A stretch of 64,000 bases of DNA from Tetraselmis striata (Eukaryota; Chlorophyta; Chlorodendrophyceae; Chlorodendrales; Chlorodendraceae), in contig VCJN01000215.1 of the NCBI GenBank assembly GCA_006384855.1, positions 1 to 64,000 of the forward strand, given 5' to 3'. The stretch's first letter is position 1. Each line of letters begins with the position of its first letter. A program made the translations under genes and the position numbers. The notes under the pieces were generated by a model, which ran no database searches, was not told the origin of the DNA, and worked only from the letters and a program-made list of their open reading frames with translations. Shown piece by piece: positions 21,876-33,326 of this stretch.

Positions 21876-22727
21876 TCACTGACGGCATGTCTCGCTCTCC
21901 TTCAGCTCCTGGGCCGTCCGCCGCCTCACCATGCGCACCCTACCAGCCGCGCGTGCCTTCTCGGAAGCCTCACACACGGCGGCGCGAGTCGCGTCGTGGA
22001 ACGCGTCCCTGACATGGCGGAACTCCGCCCTCACCGTGGTCGTGGTCGGGCAGGGGACTGCCCGCTGATGGGTGGCCATGCATGGGTACTTGGGGCCGCA
22101 CAAAGCCGGGGTGCCGTCGCAGCAACACTCCCAGTCCGTCCGTTGGCCGCAGTCCACGCATGACGGGCGTCCGGCCAGGACACGCACATGATAGTGCATG
22201 TGGCCGCCTCCCGCCACTGCTCGTAGTGCTCCGGTCAACATGGCGACGAGCAAGTCGGCATGTCCCGCAGGTGGCTGCGGGGCGGGTGGCGCGAGCGCAG
22301 CCTCGCTCGCCTCGACAACCCCCTCAGCGCGATCAGTCGCCTCGACCACGGCCTCCTCCGCCTCCTGACGCGGCGCACCAGGCGCATCATCGTCGCCTGG
22401 CAGGGCGTCCCCCCCCGCAACGGCGCCGTCGGCGGTGGCCGACGCCGTCGTGGCGGGGTGTTGTGAGGAGGTGGCCCTAGACCTAGGTGGGGCCGGCACC
22501 GCCATGTGTTGCTCCACATGCGGTGCGGTTCCTGACGCGACAGCTCCGTCGCACCAGTACCGGCGCCGGCACCCCACGCCTGCTGGGCTTACCACCAACC
22601 GGCATGTTTCCTTTGGGAGGCGGTTCATCCGCGTCGGAGGTGAGCGGCGGTGCCTGTGTGGGTGTGGATACTGCCCGGCCATTAGGGCTCCCGCGCCCCG
22701 CATAGTCGCCTCGAATATATTATACAT
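21876..22727 (-). CDS. G3, copy 2: zinc-ribbon protein (open throughout)
   Basis: A 283-codon frame from ATG 22727 to a stop at 21876. The C-terminal third has CVDCGQRTDWECCCDG, then ALCGPKYPCMATHQ: a Cys/His pattern like the cross-brace zinc ribbon at the C-terminus of piggyBac-type transposases. After it comes a basic helix ending QELKESETCRQ. The middle is acidic and Ala/Pro-rich. Copies 1 and 3 fit a two-exon model with a 61-67-bp intron; here a 40-bp loss in exon 1 makes the unspliced frame open instead. The gene is convergent with G1 and divergent from G2. Function not known; a DNA-binding accessory protein is plausible. Confidence 0.6.
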   Translation of the reverse strand: MYNIFEATMRGAGALMAGQYPHPHRHRRSPPTRMNRLPKETCRLVVSPAGVGCRRRYWCDGAVASGTAPHVEQHMAVPAPPRSRATSSQHPATTASATADGAVAGGDALPGDDDAPGAPRQEAEEAVVEATDRAEGVVEASEAALAPPAPQPPAGHADLLVAMLTGALRAVAGGGHMHYHVRVLAGRPSCVDCGQRTDWECCCDGTPALCGPKYPCMATHQRAVPCPTTTTVRAEFRHVRDAFHDATRAAVCEASEKARAAGRVRMVRRRTAQELKESETCRQ

Positions 22728-22773
22728 GACGCGGGGACGGGGGGGGGGGGGGGGGGGAATTCGTGCGTTTCGT

Positions 22774-23085
22774 ATGTCGGCGGAACGGCGTGCGAAGCTG
22801 CGGCTGGCGAAGGTGGTGGAAGTAAGCGTGGCGGCGTCGGCGGCGTCGGCGGCGTATTACCGTGCGTGCATGCGTGCGCAACCCCGCGGCAGCAAGCGCC
22901 GGACTCGGCGTGTGCCGGCGGCAGAGCTGCGAAGCCATGGACACGGTACGGGATGCCAAGTCTGGCTAAGCAACTGCCGAGGCTGGCGGCTTAACCCCCA
23001 TGTCCGGCGGTTGAGGGACGGAAAGTGCGTAGAAGTTGATCGGCAAAGCGGGCATATAAGCCTGGCTGTGCTAGGTTCCTATTAA
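22774..23085 (+). CDS. G2, copy 2: small basic protein ORF
   Basis: A 103-codon frame (MSAERRAKLRLAKVVE start) with one extra Ala-Ser-Ala triplet compared with copies 1 and 3, an in-frame difference. Arg-rich, no known domain. It is separated from divergent G3 by a poly-G run (22740-22757) that may lie in a shared promoter. Confidence 0.4.
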   Translation: MSAERRAKLRLAKVVEVSVAASAASAAYYRACMRAQPRGSKRRTRRVPAAELRSHGHGTGCQVWLSNCRGWRLNPHVRRLRDGKCVEVDRQSGHISLAVLGSY

Positions 23086-23489
23086 GTAATGGAGGTTTGT
23101 GCTAAGTAATTCGTAGGGGTGGACCATGCAGCGCGAGTAGGGGGCGGTATAAATGAGGCCGGGCACATATACTGCTCCACGAAACGACACTGTCGCACGT
23201 GTAGTTGAATAGACGCCCCCCCCCCCCCCCCCGCCCGCCGGGTCGGCCCGCCGGGTCGGCCCGCCGACCCGCCACGGCATGTAATATCTGTCATGCATCG
23301 CCGGGGTATGTGTGAGTGGATGCCCCGCCGCCACATCCCCCCCCCCCTCCCATTTACACTTGTGCACTCATTAAGTTTGGGCTGGTTTCGGAGCAGTACA
23401 TGTACGTATGTAAATACATACAATGGAACGTAGGACCTGCGCGGAAAGAGGCGGGGCTGGCGGAGTGCGTTGGGGGTGCGTAGAGTAGC

Positions 23490-24612
23490 GTGTTGGTGAG
23501 ATTCGGGGTGCATCGGACGCCGGATGCCCATCCACCCAGCGTAAAAGACGCGTACGTAATATTCACACTATATATATTCACACGCAAATGTGTGAAAACC
23601 GGACATTCCGTGCCGGATGGGTGGGAATACGGCGTCCGATGCAGCCAAAACCCCAGCAACACGCTATTCTATGCACCGCCAATGCACTCCGCCAGCACCG
23701 CCTCATTCTCTGTCGATTTCGAAAACGCCTTCACATTATCCACCGCTAATTGCAATTGCCACCGTGTAATGTTGTCACGATGTGCGCACACAACAACACT
23801 TACTACCGGTTCCGACGCGGATGGAGGCGAGGCTTGCGGAGTGCGTTGGGGGTGCGTAGAGTAGCGTGTTGGTGAGATTCGGGGTGCATCGGACGCGGGA
23901 TGCCCATCCACCCGGCGTAAAAGACGCGTAATATTCACACTATATTAACACACAAATGTGTGAAAACCGGACATTCCGTGCCGGATGGGTGGGAATACGG
24001 CGTCCGATGCAGCCAAAACCCCAGCAACACGCTATTCTATGCACCGCCAATGCACTCCGCCAGCACCGCCTCATTCTCTGTCGATTTCGAAAACGCCTTC
24101 ATTCACATTATCCACCGCTAATAATTGCAATTGCCACCGTGTAATGTTGTCACGATGTGCGCACACAACAACACTTACTACCGGTTCCGACGCGGATGGA
24201 GGCGAGGCTTGCGGAGTGCGTTGGGGGTGCGTAGAGTAGCGTGCTGCAAATAATTGGGGTGCATCGGACGCCGGATGCCCATCCACCCGGCGTAAAAGAC
24301 GCGTAATATTCACACTATATTAACACACAAATGTGTGAAAACCGGACATTCCGTGCCGGATGGGTGGGAATACGGCGTCCGATGCAGCCAAAACCCCAGC
24401 AACACGCTATTCTATGCACCGCCAATGCACTCCGCCAGCACCGCCTCATTCTCTGTCGATTTCGAAAACGCCTTCACATTATCCACCGCTAATAATTGCA
24501 ATTGCCACCGTGTAATGTTGTCACGATGTGCGCACACAACAACACTTACTACCGGTTCCGACGCGGATGGAGGCGAGGCTTGCGGAGTGCACTGGCGGTG
24601 CACAGACTAGCG
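23490..24612. repeat. Internal tandem array, copy 2 (about 3 units of about 375 bp)
   Basis: The landmark GTAAAAGACGCG occurs at 23541 (slightly altered), 23917 and 24292. Same unit as in copies 1 and 3 in reverse orientation; units here have small AT-rich gains. Confidence 0.85.
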
Positions 24613-24907
24613 GGAGACTAGATCCATTGTCGCTTATTTACAAGCACGGGCGGTGCTGCCAGACCTGATCGTCTACGGCCGATATAATATTCACACTATA
24701 TTAACATCGGTGCACACCGCCGCACACCGCCGCACACCGCCGCACAACGCTGCGCGTGCACATTCGTCGCGCACATATACGCGCGCCCTACTGCACATAT
24801 TATCCCGGATTCACTCGCCGTATCCATTACGCCGTGCTACTTCAACAATAAACATTGCGAAATTACACCGACACAATGCCGCACCGACTAGTTCTTGACA
24901 ATACGTG

Positions 24908-24918
24908 CATATAAATAG
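24908..24918 (+). promoter_or_regulatory. TATA box of G4, copy 2
   Basis: CATATAAATAG, identical in all three copies at the same distance upstream of G4. Confidence 0.45.
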
Positions 24919-25039
24919 TAGTGGCGCGCTGCTCCTCGCCTCCGATGTGTCGTTGACTGCTGCGGAAGGCGGTCGTCGACTTGGTGTTAGTTTCTCCACC
25001 TCGGCCGCCCCCCCCCCCCCCCCCCCCCCACCTTCACCG

Positions 25040-25645
25040 CTCACAACGCCATGGCAGATCTCGCCCCCCCGGGCAAAAGTGGGCGGCGAGCCTTGTTGTC
25101 TCGCGTGTCCGCGCCGCCGGCATCGAGGAGGACGAGAAAGACATGAGGAAACGCGTGACAAGGTGGGCGCGCAACAAAACACTCCATCCTCCACATTAGC
25201 ACGCACCCACTCGTGGCTAACTTGTGCCGCGCGCAGGTTCGTCCGGGAGCGCCGTAAGGCCCACCTCAACGCCAAGGCTTCCACAGTGCCAGCGGCGCAA
25301 CTCGTGGTGGCCGAGGAGGCCGCATCCTCAGCCGCTTAAAGGCGAAACGATTGTGGCTTGTTGTGGGCGTCTGGGCACAGGGGGCGTCCCGACGCCAAGG
25401 TAAGGAAGCTCATGGCGGCGTCGTCGACGGCACAGCCTCCCGGGGTGGTGAAGACACTGACGGATGACAAGAAGCGGAAGAGGCCAGTGAAGAAGCGCCG
25501 AGGTAAGAAACTGACGGTCGCGGAGTCGGAGGCGGAGTCGGAGGCGCAGGCGCATGCGGAGGCGGAGGCGGAGGCGGAGGCGGAGGCAGCGAGATCGTCG
25601 AAGCGGAGGGTCCCCCGGGCACGCAAGAACAAGAACAAGCAGTAG
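25040..25645 (+). CDS. G4, copy 2: nuclear Glu-Ala-repeat basic protein
   Basis: The exon ending at 25162 (GIEEDEKDMRKRVTR) joins across a 74-bp GT-AG intron (25163-25236) to FVRERRKAHLNAKASTV, keeping frame. The C-terminal exon, from about 25375 to 25645, has the basic block KKRKRPVKKRRGKK, a Glu-Ala/Ser run with a Gln-Ala-His variant, and the tail RVPRARKNKNKQ. The link between the two downstream parts (stop near 25339) needs another intron or a second gene. The start codon is not fixed because a poly-C run (25007-25028) lies in the 5' region. Confidence 0.5.
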
Positions 25646-26620
25646 CCCCCGCCCCCTTACCCCCTCCCCTCACTCCCCCGGCGGGAGCGGCGGGCGGCGG
25701 GGGGGGGGGGGGGCGGCCACGCCCGCCCGCCTCCCCCCCCGGGCCACATTCCCCGATGGCAGCTGTCGCGAATATTGTAATTCAAACATTCTTCGGCAAA
25801 CCGCTGCCTGCCCCCGCCCTCCCCCTATAAATATTTATGTAACGTGAGCACTCTTTGGCAAAACATGGCAGCCAAACCGCCCGTCTGATGACCTTTGATC
25901 GGACGGCGGGCAGGCCCCTAGCCGAATAGTACGGCTGCGATTTGCGCTCCCATGTACTAATAGTCGTAGTTATCCACAGGACGACTCGTCATCGCGCCCG
26001 GGTTCGTACTAGATACCCGGTACCGGCTTAATAAATATATCGCGTACTACCCGGTACTACCCGGTACTACACGGACAACCTCGCACCTTATACTTCAGTG
26101 CCATGTAACACATCACACGTCATGTACGACTACCAGAATGATGACAAAAAGGATTTATCGCCCGCCGGCAATAACGCCGGATGTACTCGCACGTAACTGG
26201 ATGGACATGCCGCCACCAGCAGCAGCTTTCACGGATAATAGTGGTACCGGTACGGTAGTGCTTCGTCACCCGTATGTCACATCTGAATCTCACAGTGGCC
26301 CACGACTGCGCCCGCGCCCGCGCCCTGCTCTATCTACCGCCCGCAACAGTCGCAATCGCCTCCATCATGTTGACGGAACGAGGCGGGCCACCCAAACCGG
26401 GTCAAGGCGGGCAGGCCGATGGCTCAGCTAGAGCGCCGACACGAGTGTTAAAAGTAAAGTTCGCCCCGGGACATCGGCCGAAGCCGCCCCACTTGACCTC
26501 GTGCGCCAGCTGCAGTCGTAGGTCTGGCATAGCCAGTAGACCATTGCCTCATTCGAGCCCCGAAGGGCTAATGCATCAACCGAGTAAACCCGGGACACGC
26601 CGGGCCGATATTGCCGAAAT

Positions 26621-26712
26621 ACATCGGCCAAGAATCGAACCCGGGTCTCTCGCATACGAGACGACCGCTCTACCGAGCGGACAAGGGATGTACCTTGTAA
26701 AGGTTTTGCCGG
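26621..26712 (-). ncRNA. tRNA-like (SINE-like) segment 1
   Basis: On the minus strand, CGCTCGGTAGAGCG (A-box-like, hairpin D arm) is followed 30 bases later by GGGTTCGATTC (B-box-like). The acceptor and anticodon stems do not pair properly, so it is a tRNA-derived SINE head or tRNA pseudogene, not a working tRNA. Confidence 0.35.
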
Positions 26713-26885
26713 TATTACGGGTACAGGTACTCGTAATCCGGACAGACGGCCTAGGCGAGCTGGGACCAGGCCGCCTATCCGCACGTTGGCCCATTTTTCA
26801 GGTCCTCATTCAATTCGCGACGTATCTCGGTACGGAATCACTGTGTCTTTGTTACGAGATGAGACAGTACCGGTACGAATATGCA

Positions 26886-26976
26886 GTGACGACTAAGCTC
26901 TCACGGCCCGGCCGGTCTCGAGCCGCCGAGCGACTTACATACTTGTAGCCACTCGCTCTACCACTGAGCGCCCTAG
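26886..26976 (-). ncRNA. tRNA-like (SINE-like) segment 2
   Basis: On the minus strand, GCGCTCAGTGGTAGAGCG (A-box-like) is followed by GGCTCGAGACC (B-box-like). GACTAGG and CTTAGTC can pair at the two ends. The spacing after the T arm is too long for a tRNA, so it is SINE-like at best. Confidence 0.3.
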
Positions 26977-27318
26977 TCAGCATAAGTTCCCGGGTCTGAT
27001 GGTGGGATCGACCGGGGAACTCATACGACAAGAGTGTTATTATAGGAATTGCCGTCAGAACGCGACTACTCGTTGACCGCGCGCCGTACTTTACACAGTA
27101 TCGATGTTCTGCGCCATGTACTAAAAGTCGCCGGCTGACAACTGCGAAATGAGCCTGCCGGCGTGCAATCTGGGTAGTCTTTCCCCGACAAGGGGTTTAA
27201 AGGCCAGTGATAGAATATTCCCAACACCCACTGTTGGATCCCTGTCTAAGGCAAGATCAATACCGTGGTTATAGCGAACTATTATTGTACTGGTCGCTAC
27301 TCGCTAGAGCGCCAGGTA

Positions 27319-28092
27319 CACTACGCTTCAAACTTAATGGTAAGCGAACTGTCCTCCAGGGGTAGTTGGCGAGCATTTTTCGAGCATCCACGCATTACGA
27401 AAACCCTCCGAGCTGGGGACGCGGGGTGACCTGCCCGTGTTTAGAATTAGTTCGGGGTGCGAAAACTACTGCTCAAATCGTAGAATTCTGACATTAAGAT
27501 AATCGATCTATGCCGAATTCGGACTAACGGGGTTTTTTAGATGCTCTTACGCACGCGCGCGCCCTAAGAGTTGGATACGTGCTTGCCCCACCGTGTAGAG
27601 CTACCGGTAGTAGCGCGCTACCTTATGAAGCGGCTGCCAAAAGGTGCGCATGCTCATTACAAAAAATTCGCCGCCTACACGAGTACGTGCCTCGTGATAG
27701 GTGTAGCACTTGTGTAACGCTAATGTACTTTGGCATTATGAGCGGTTGGAAGGCGCGATGCGGGATCACTCGCGGTACCATGCGAGCACATCTATGGGCA
27801 GTCTGTTGCTATAGAGCGATGCCAAAGACTCCTCATGTGCTGCGCGTAGGAATATTTTTTCTGAATATTTGGGCTAATCTAAACACGAGATGTGCGAAAT
27901 CCGTGCCTCGTTTTTACATCTACATACACCGCAATGTACACGGCCGAATCAATTCAATCGAAAATATGGGGGTTGTAGCCAGCACTCCTACCCAACATAC
28001 CCCTATATTAGGATTGGCGCCACGCGCTTCGATTGCGCGTGAGCACAGACCCTACCCGAAGTAGAGTTTGCCATTTATTTTGAAGCGTAGTG
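27319..28092 (+). mobile_element. 774-bp inverted-repeat element, intact copy
   Basis: Starts CACTACGCTTCAAA and ends TTTTGAAGCGTAGTG, an imperfect terminal inverted repeat of about 22 bp. No coding capacity. A second copy in the same orientation starts at 36557 and ends at 53179, broken into pieces by later insertions. No clear target duplication. Non-autonomous DNA element (MITE-like) is my reading. Confidence 0.6.
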
Positions 28093-28201
28093 AGCAAGGC
28101 AAAAATGTAACATGATTTGGGATGGCAGTACTTTGCACAATAATTACAAGCTGCGCTTTTGCTAACGATGGCCACCATTTATCATGTAAATATGTCGCGC
28201 T

Positions 28202-28378
28202 CTATATGTGACTGCCATGCAGCTCGATCACCTTGCGCAAGTGTCTAGGCATTGACTCGACTGTCTTTTTAAAATAATCGGGCGGAATTTCAGCTAGCGC
28301 CGGTTGGATTGAAGACTTGAAGCTCGTCATCGTCTTGTACCTCTTGCCCATGAGTTTATCGTCAAGCTCGTTCCATAT
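28202..28378 (-). pseudogene. Tc1/mariner transposase, C-terminal piece
   Basis: The frame reads WNELDDKLMGKRYKTM and ends SMPRHLRKVIELHGSHI, matching the typical Tc1 C-terminus (IPP.Y....SMPRR...VI...G). It is the continuation of the gene at 35127-36006, displaced by a 6.75-kb insertion. At the junction the residues IWNE on one side continue in frame as LDDKL on the other. Confidence 0.85.
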
Positions 28379-28945
28379 AAGCCCGCCGCTCGGCAGACTC
28401 GGTTCGCCTCGAACTCCTCGATCCCGAAGCGGCGCGCCTACTACAGGATGTGTGCCGCGACGCAGTACTGCCGCTGCCGTTTGACGACCAATCACATGGC
28501 CGAGCAGTGATCCAAGTCGCAGTCGAACACAGCGAGGACCGCGAGGACCAGCCCACCACCCCGCTCCCAGGAGTACTGCCCCCGGCGCTGTCCAAACAAT
28601 TCTTCCGATGCGCGTTGACGGCCAAGGCGATCTGCACCGGCCCCCTGGCCAACCTGGAGCTGCCGACGGTGGAGCAGCTAGCGGAGGCCATCGCAGCCAC
28701 CATCAGCCAGCGCACCACCACACCCCCGGAGCTGCACCACGCACAATGGCTGACAGACACCATGACAGCTGTTGGCGTCGAGATGCACCACTACCACACC
28801 GAGCCGACCATGCTGCGCGTGGGGGACGACAACCTCTGCGCCATCTCCCCCGGCAAAGAAGACGAGGAGTTCGCGGACACCCTGCGCCTAGCAGTGGCCC
28901 TCACCTCCCCTATCGCACTACTACGGGCGATACGCCTCCGCACCA
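28379..28945 (+). CDS. Retroposon ORF, 5' part
   Basis: Open from the first base of the element (ARRSADSVRLELLDPEAA) to the CACTA insertion at 28946; no start codon is required inside, so the element may be 5'-truncated. Soluble, mixed alpha-helical composition, e.g. LPTVEQLAEAIAATISQ. No known domain. The reading frame resumes exactly at 33357 after the CACTA element and its CA duplication. Confidence 0.45.
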
Positions 28946-29231
28946 CACTAGGCTCCCAGCCCGTCTCGTAATTATGATGTAATACCATGTATTTATCTTG
29001 TAATCTTACGAGTAGTATGACACTCGTATGTAGTCATTCCGTGACGTACTCGTAATAAACTGCATCATGCGCATATTACACTTCCTCGCGACGCTGCATC
29101 CAATGCGGACTATTTTTACATCTGCCCCTTGAAGCCCGACAATCTCGATACGCTCTGGCCTAATCCGCGATAGCGCGCGCGCGGCAGTGCCTGTGAGGGG
29201 CGCGCGGCAGTGGGCGGGCGGAATACATTAT

Positions 29232-29678
29232 TTACATCCGGTTTTGACCGGGACCGCCTCGGCGGCGGGCATGCTGCTCGCGGGTGGCGGCAGCGGCTAC
29301 GGCGGCCCGGCGGCCGGCCCGCGACCCGAGCGCCCCACCGCCCGCCCTGGCCCCCGCACCACCCCGGCCCCCGACCAGCCCTCCAGCCGCCGGCTTGGCG
29401 GGCTGCATGGCCTTCTTGGCCGGGGGCTCCGGGCTACTGCCCTCGTCGACGTTGTCGCCGGGGACGGCTTGCGTGGCGGCCAGGTTCTTGACCGCGTTGG
29501 GGTTGTGCTTGATGATGCCGCCCGCCCTCTTCTGCTGCTGCGCCAGCACGCCCACCAAGCCGTGGAGCTTTGGCGACGCAGCGGTGCCCGCCAGCGGCAG
29601 CGACACGATCTTGTTGCGCTGAACACCCGATAAGATTGGCTTACCGCCGAACGTAGGGACTGGACGGGGGTCTAACAC
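29232..29678 (-). CDS. Hypothetical ORF inside CACTA family 2
   Basis: A 148-codon frame with a plausible conserved-looking core (PVPTFGGKPILSGVQRNK, KLHGLVGVLAQQQKR) followed by a Lys/Pro and Gly/Ala-rich tail. Function unknown; it could be the last exon of the element's gene, since the related fragment at 13.78 kb also has an exon end at this position. Confidence 0.35.
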   Translation of the reverse strand: MLDPRPVPTFGGKPILSGVQRNKIVSLPLAGTAASPKLHGLVGVLAQQQKRAGGIIKHNPNAVKNLAATQAVPGDNVDEGSSPEPPAKKAMQPAKPAAGGLVGGRGGAGARAGGGALGSRAGRRAAVAAAATREQHARRRGGPGQNRM

Positions 29679-30090
29679 AGCAACTGCAAAAGTCAGTATA
29701 CGTGTTGATTGCTTGTCGTGGCGGCGGTGGCCGTGTAATCAAACAAGTGGGAAAACAAACGCGACTCACCTGCGGCTTCCCAGTGCGGCGTCACCTCGCA
29801 GACCTCGAGCTAGCCTAAGGAATCTGAGTGTTGCGTGGCCAGCATTCGTCAAAGACAACGCTGGCATCACTGCCTTGTCCTCAGCTGCAGGAGCAACATC
29901 AAAAAGTAATGCAGCACGGGGCGGTCAACGCCTGTGAAATTCTAATCCTCTACGCAGTCAAGTCACCCACCCGCCGACTCACTGTACCTTGCAGGGTGGA
30001 CTTCAGCCCCCGGCTCGTGGGAGTATGGCATGGACCGTCGACGGAGGCGTTCTGAACGCCAGTGCCCATGTCAGATCCCGTTTGTGTGTG

Positions 30091-30110
30091 GGGGGGGGGG
30101 GGGGGGGGGA
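30091..30110. repeat. Poly-G run
   Basis: Uninterrupted G run inside CACTA family 2. Confidence 0.9.
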
Positions 30111-30705
30111 GACTTTGGTACTGGGTTCAATATCTGCGCACGTGTCGAGTCGGGTACAAACGAGGTAAAATACAGCGAGACGACACCCCCATCGGACACT
30201 TGGAAACCATGATGGAGGGTGCTGGGGGACGAGCAGCTACGGTACCTGTACTGTCTGGCGAGTGTGCGTCAGGTAGGCGCAGCCGCTTTCTAAAATAAAC
30301 AAGTCAGGCGCCGCGCCTGGACGACTCGCGCTCCGTCTTAATATCATACATATTATATCATTATGTTATATATAAATTGTATATTATAATGATCCAATAT
30401 AAATATATAATAAATATATACACATATTATAATAAATTAATATACGCGTCTGCACAAGCCCAATAAACAGTAATGAGACAAGCGATTGACTATCCCAATA
30501 CGACGGGGCTGCCAAACGGCTTGTAGTGCCGCGCAAGAGGCCGGTTGGCACACGGTGCACCAAGGCGCAAAGCGACTTACTCCGGAGCCACAGGCTGCGC
30601 TAGCAGGCAGTCTCACATATCAAGAATCAAGCGGGCTACTTCGTACAATAAGGTAAATAGAAGGTGTGTCCCGCTGCTGTGCCATTCACATGCATCTATG
30701 CAATT

Positions 30706-30752
30706 ATAATATATATATATTTATATATATATATATATATATATAAATATGT
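30706..30752. repeat. (TA)n microsatellite
   Basis: TATA dinucleotide tract in a locally AT-rich segment (30330-30440 is also AT-rich), unlike the GC-rich surroundings. Confidence 0.95.
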
Positions 30753-31199
30753 CTATCATAGCATGCTCTGATATGATGTTTATCTTTGATGTCGTGATAT
30801 GCAAAGCCCGGAATACAAGAAGGGGCAGGTGAAGATCATCGTGGTCGTGATCAAGGCAATCATAGAGCGCAGGAATGCACATGGGCAAGGGATGGATGGC
30901 TGGTCCATCAATACCCCCAACTAGAATTGCAATAAAGTGTGCTTATATGAAGGTGCGATAAATGCATGTAATGCAGATTGCGGTTTGAAATTTTGAAGGC
31001 ATCAATTCAACATCACTTACAATTGCATTCCTGCTGCGATCTATGTCTCGCATGCGTGAAGGTGGTGACAGCTACACGGACTTTATTGCCAAGGACGGAG
31101 GCGTGATCTAGCAAGTCTGAAAACTGTAGAGGGATGGCATTCAGCTGCGCGGCAAGCAGTTCTCCGTGCTGCTGTGGCTTGGATCCAGGAGCATGGCTG

Positions 31200-32243
31200 C
31201 ATCAGCGACTACATGGTGCATGAAAGTGTTATCTATCCCATTCGCGCATGTTGGTGTTTTTGGGGCTGGCACAGATTCGGCAACAGAGCGCAGGCAGGAC
31301 GCACCGGCGTAAGCAACCAGACAGCTAGATCTTTAGTCAATACAAATTTGCAGCACATCCATGTAATGCAAACATGATCCCATTCCATACTGGCCCATGC
31401 ATGGTGCCGCACACAACATTGCAGCGATGCAGTCACAGAGAGCGAGCGATCAGAGGTAAAGCAAATGAACTACATGCCAGTCCAGTCATGTGCCGCGGCA
31501 CAAGCCAGGTCTACAAAACGGTCAAAAACTAGTTGACCGTCAATCTCTCTCACATTCCTGATCCTTTGCTGCACATGGTGCATGAAATGGTGATCTATCG
31601 CATTCGCGCATGTTGGTGTTTTTGGGTCTGGCACAGATTCGGCCGCAGAGCACAGGCATGACGCACCGGCGTAAGCAACCAAACAGCTAGATCTTTAGTC
31701 AATACAAGTTTGCAGCACATCCATGTAATTCAAACATGATCCCATTCCATACTGGCCCATGCATGGTGCCGCACACAGCATTGCAGCGATGCAGTCCTGG
31801 AGGCCCAGCGATCATAAGTAAAGCAAATGAACTACATGCCAGTCCAGTCATGTGCCGCGGCACAAGCCAAGTCTACAGAACGGTCAAAAACTAGTTGACC
31901 GTCAATCTCTCTCACATTCCTGATCCTTTGCTGCACTTGGTGCATGAAATGGTTATCTATCGCATTCGCGCATGTTAATGTTTTTGGGGCTGGCACAGAT
32001 TCGGCCGCAGAGCACAGGGCGCACCGGCGTAAGCAACCAGACAGCTAGACCTTTAGTCAATACAAATTTGCAGCACATCCATGTAATTCAAACATGATCC
32101 CATTCCATACTGGCCCATGCATGGTGCCGCACACAGCATTGCAGCGATGCAGTCCCAGAGGCCGAGCGATTATAGGTAAAGCAAATGAATTACCCGCCAG
32201 TCCACTCATGTGCCGCGGCACAAGCCAGGTCTACAGAACGGTG
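31200..32243. repeat. 360-bp tandem array (about 2.9 units)
   Basis: CAGCTAGATCTTTAGTCAAT recurs at 31322, 31684 and 32042 (one base changed), periods 362 and 358. The unit has no stable open frame. Different sequence from the 368-bp array of the CACTG elements, but a similar length and also internal to a CACTA-type element. Confidence 0.9.
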
Positions 32244-32249
32244 AAACAC

Positions 32250-33326
32250 GTAGGCAAGCTCCGCTCTGCACGCCCGCTCGTCGCTCAGGACGGTCCGGAC
32301 ACTTAGGGGGGTGTCGCAGGGCGTGCATCGGCCGTGCACGGGGGGTAGGTCGTTGAGTCGCTCAGCGGCGCAGCGCACGCATCGCCAAGACAGTCATAAT
32401 GCACCAGCACACAGCAGCCATATATCACACACCACAGATCACATAGGGGGGTCGACACATATTCAGACCGGCAGAAACTTTGATATGGTTCTATACTGCC
32501 GGATTCTGAAGTTTGACTAGGGCGGGTGCCGGATCTGGTCTAGGGATCACTTTGACAGCGAGGGGAGGAAGATCGTGGTTAGGCAAAAAAGTCGAGTGCG
32601 CACTGTGACTCGCCCGCGCTCACCTGACAAGCTTCGGCCGTGCTCCGCCTGGATGATGGCGAAAACCACCGTGGCGGCAGGCTTTAGTGTCCTCGAGACG
32701 TTGTGCCGGGCCTTGAGTGACCGAACCGTGTATGGTCGCCCCACGAGCGGCGGGCGTGGGCTGGGTTGTGATGGCCAATTGACTGTTCGCGGCGCGTCGC
32801 GCAAGCATACCGTTATGGGGGCCGCGGCGAGGGCTGCTAATGTGCCGATACCGGTACCCTACAGTTAGCCGTGGCCAAACGTCCAGCCCTCCTTCCCCTC
32901 AGGAATACGGCGCTTGGAGTTGCGACGCCCCATGGCACACCAGTACTTGGCGCCGGCGGCTCGCAGCGTGTGGGGGTGGGTAGGAGCTACTCACTGGCGC
33001 TGCTGCGATGGTTAACTGCTCGCCCGCACTTGTAAAACATCGGTTTGAGCCTTACGATGCGTTGGGCGTTGGCCGTTGCGAGTCGTCACAGAGCCTATTG
33101 TGAAGTGTTAAAGTACAGCATGGCGGGTAACCACGCGAGGGGCGATGTGGGCCCAATGTACTATGGAAATAGACAACATGCTACTGGTAGCAGTATTACG
33201 GAATGCAGGCCGCCGGGGACTTCTTTGCGACTACCGAGCCTAGCAGAAAAGTGGCGATTACACGGTATATACAGCGATTACAAGCCTATTCCGTGGGAAA
33301 ATCGCGATTAAGGGCCATTACAGTGT
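32250..33326. other. Right part of CACTA family 2, no gene recognised
   Basis: Open frames at 32547-32868 overlap on both strands and have no family resemblance. I cannot choose between them. Confidence 0.35.

Larger units (their letters stand above)
19129..26297 (-). mobile_element. CACTG element copy 2 (inverted)
   Basis: The same 22-bp inverted repeat is at 19129-19150 and 26276-26297, flanked by target duplication GCC (19126-19128 and 26298-26300). Orientation is opposite to copies 1 and 3: G1 (plus) at the left, then G3 (minus), G2 (plus), tandem array and G4 (plus). This copy has the only fully open zinc-ribbon gene (G3). G1 is frameshifted in two places relative to the other copies. 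It uniquely carries a 34-bp palindromic insertion (20237-20270). Confidence 0.9.
26301..27318. other. Intergenic DNA with two tRNA-like segments
   Basis: A plus-strand frame from 26298 onward (ARALLYLPPATVAIASIM) is the right flank of copy 2 and has no recognised family. The rest carries the tRNA-like segments listed below and no clear gene. Confidence 0.35.

Noticed and set aside
26621-26712. Functional tRNA gene
   Set aside because: Acceptor and anticodon stems do not form; only the A/B-box-like parts are convincing.
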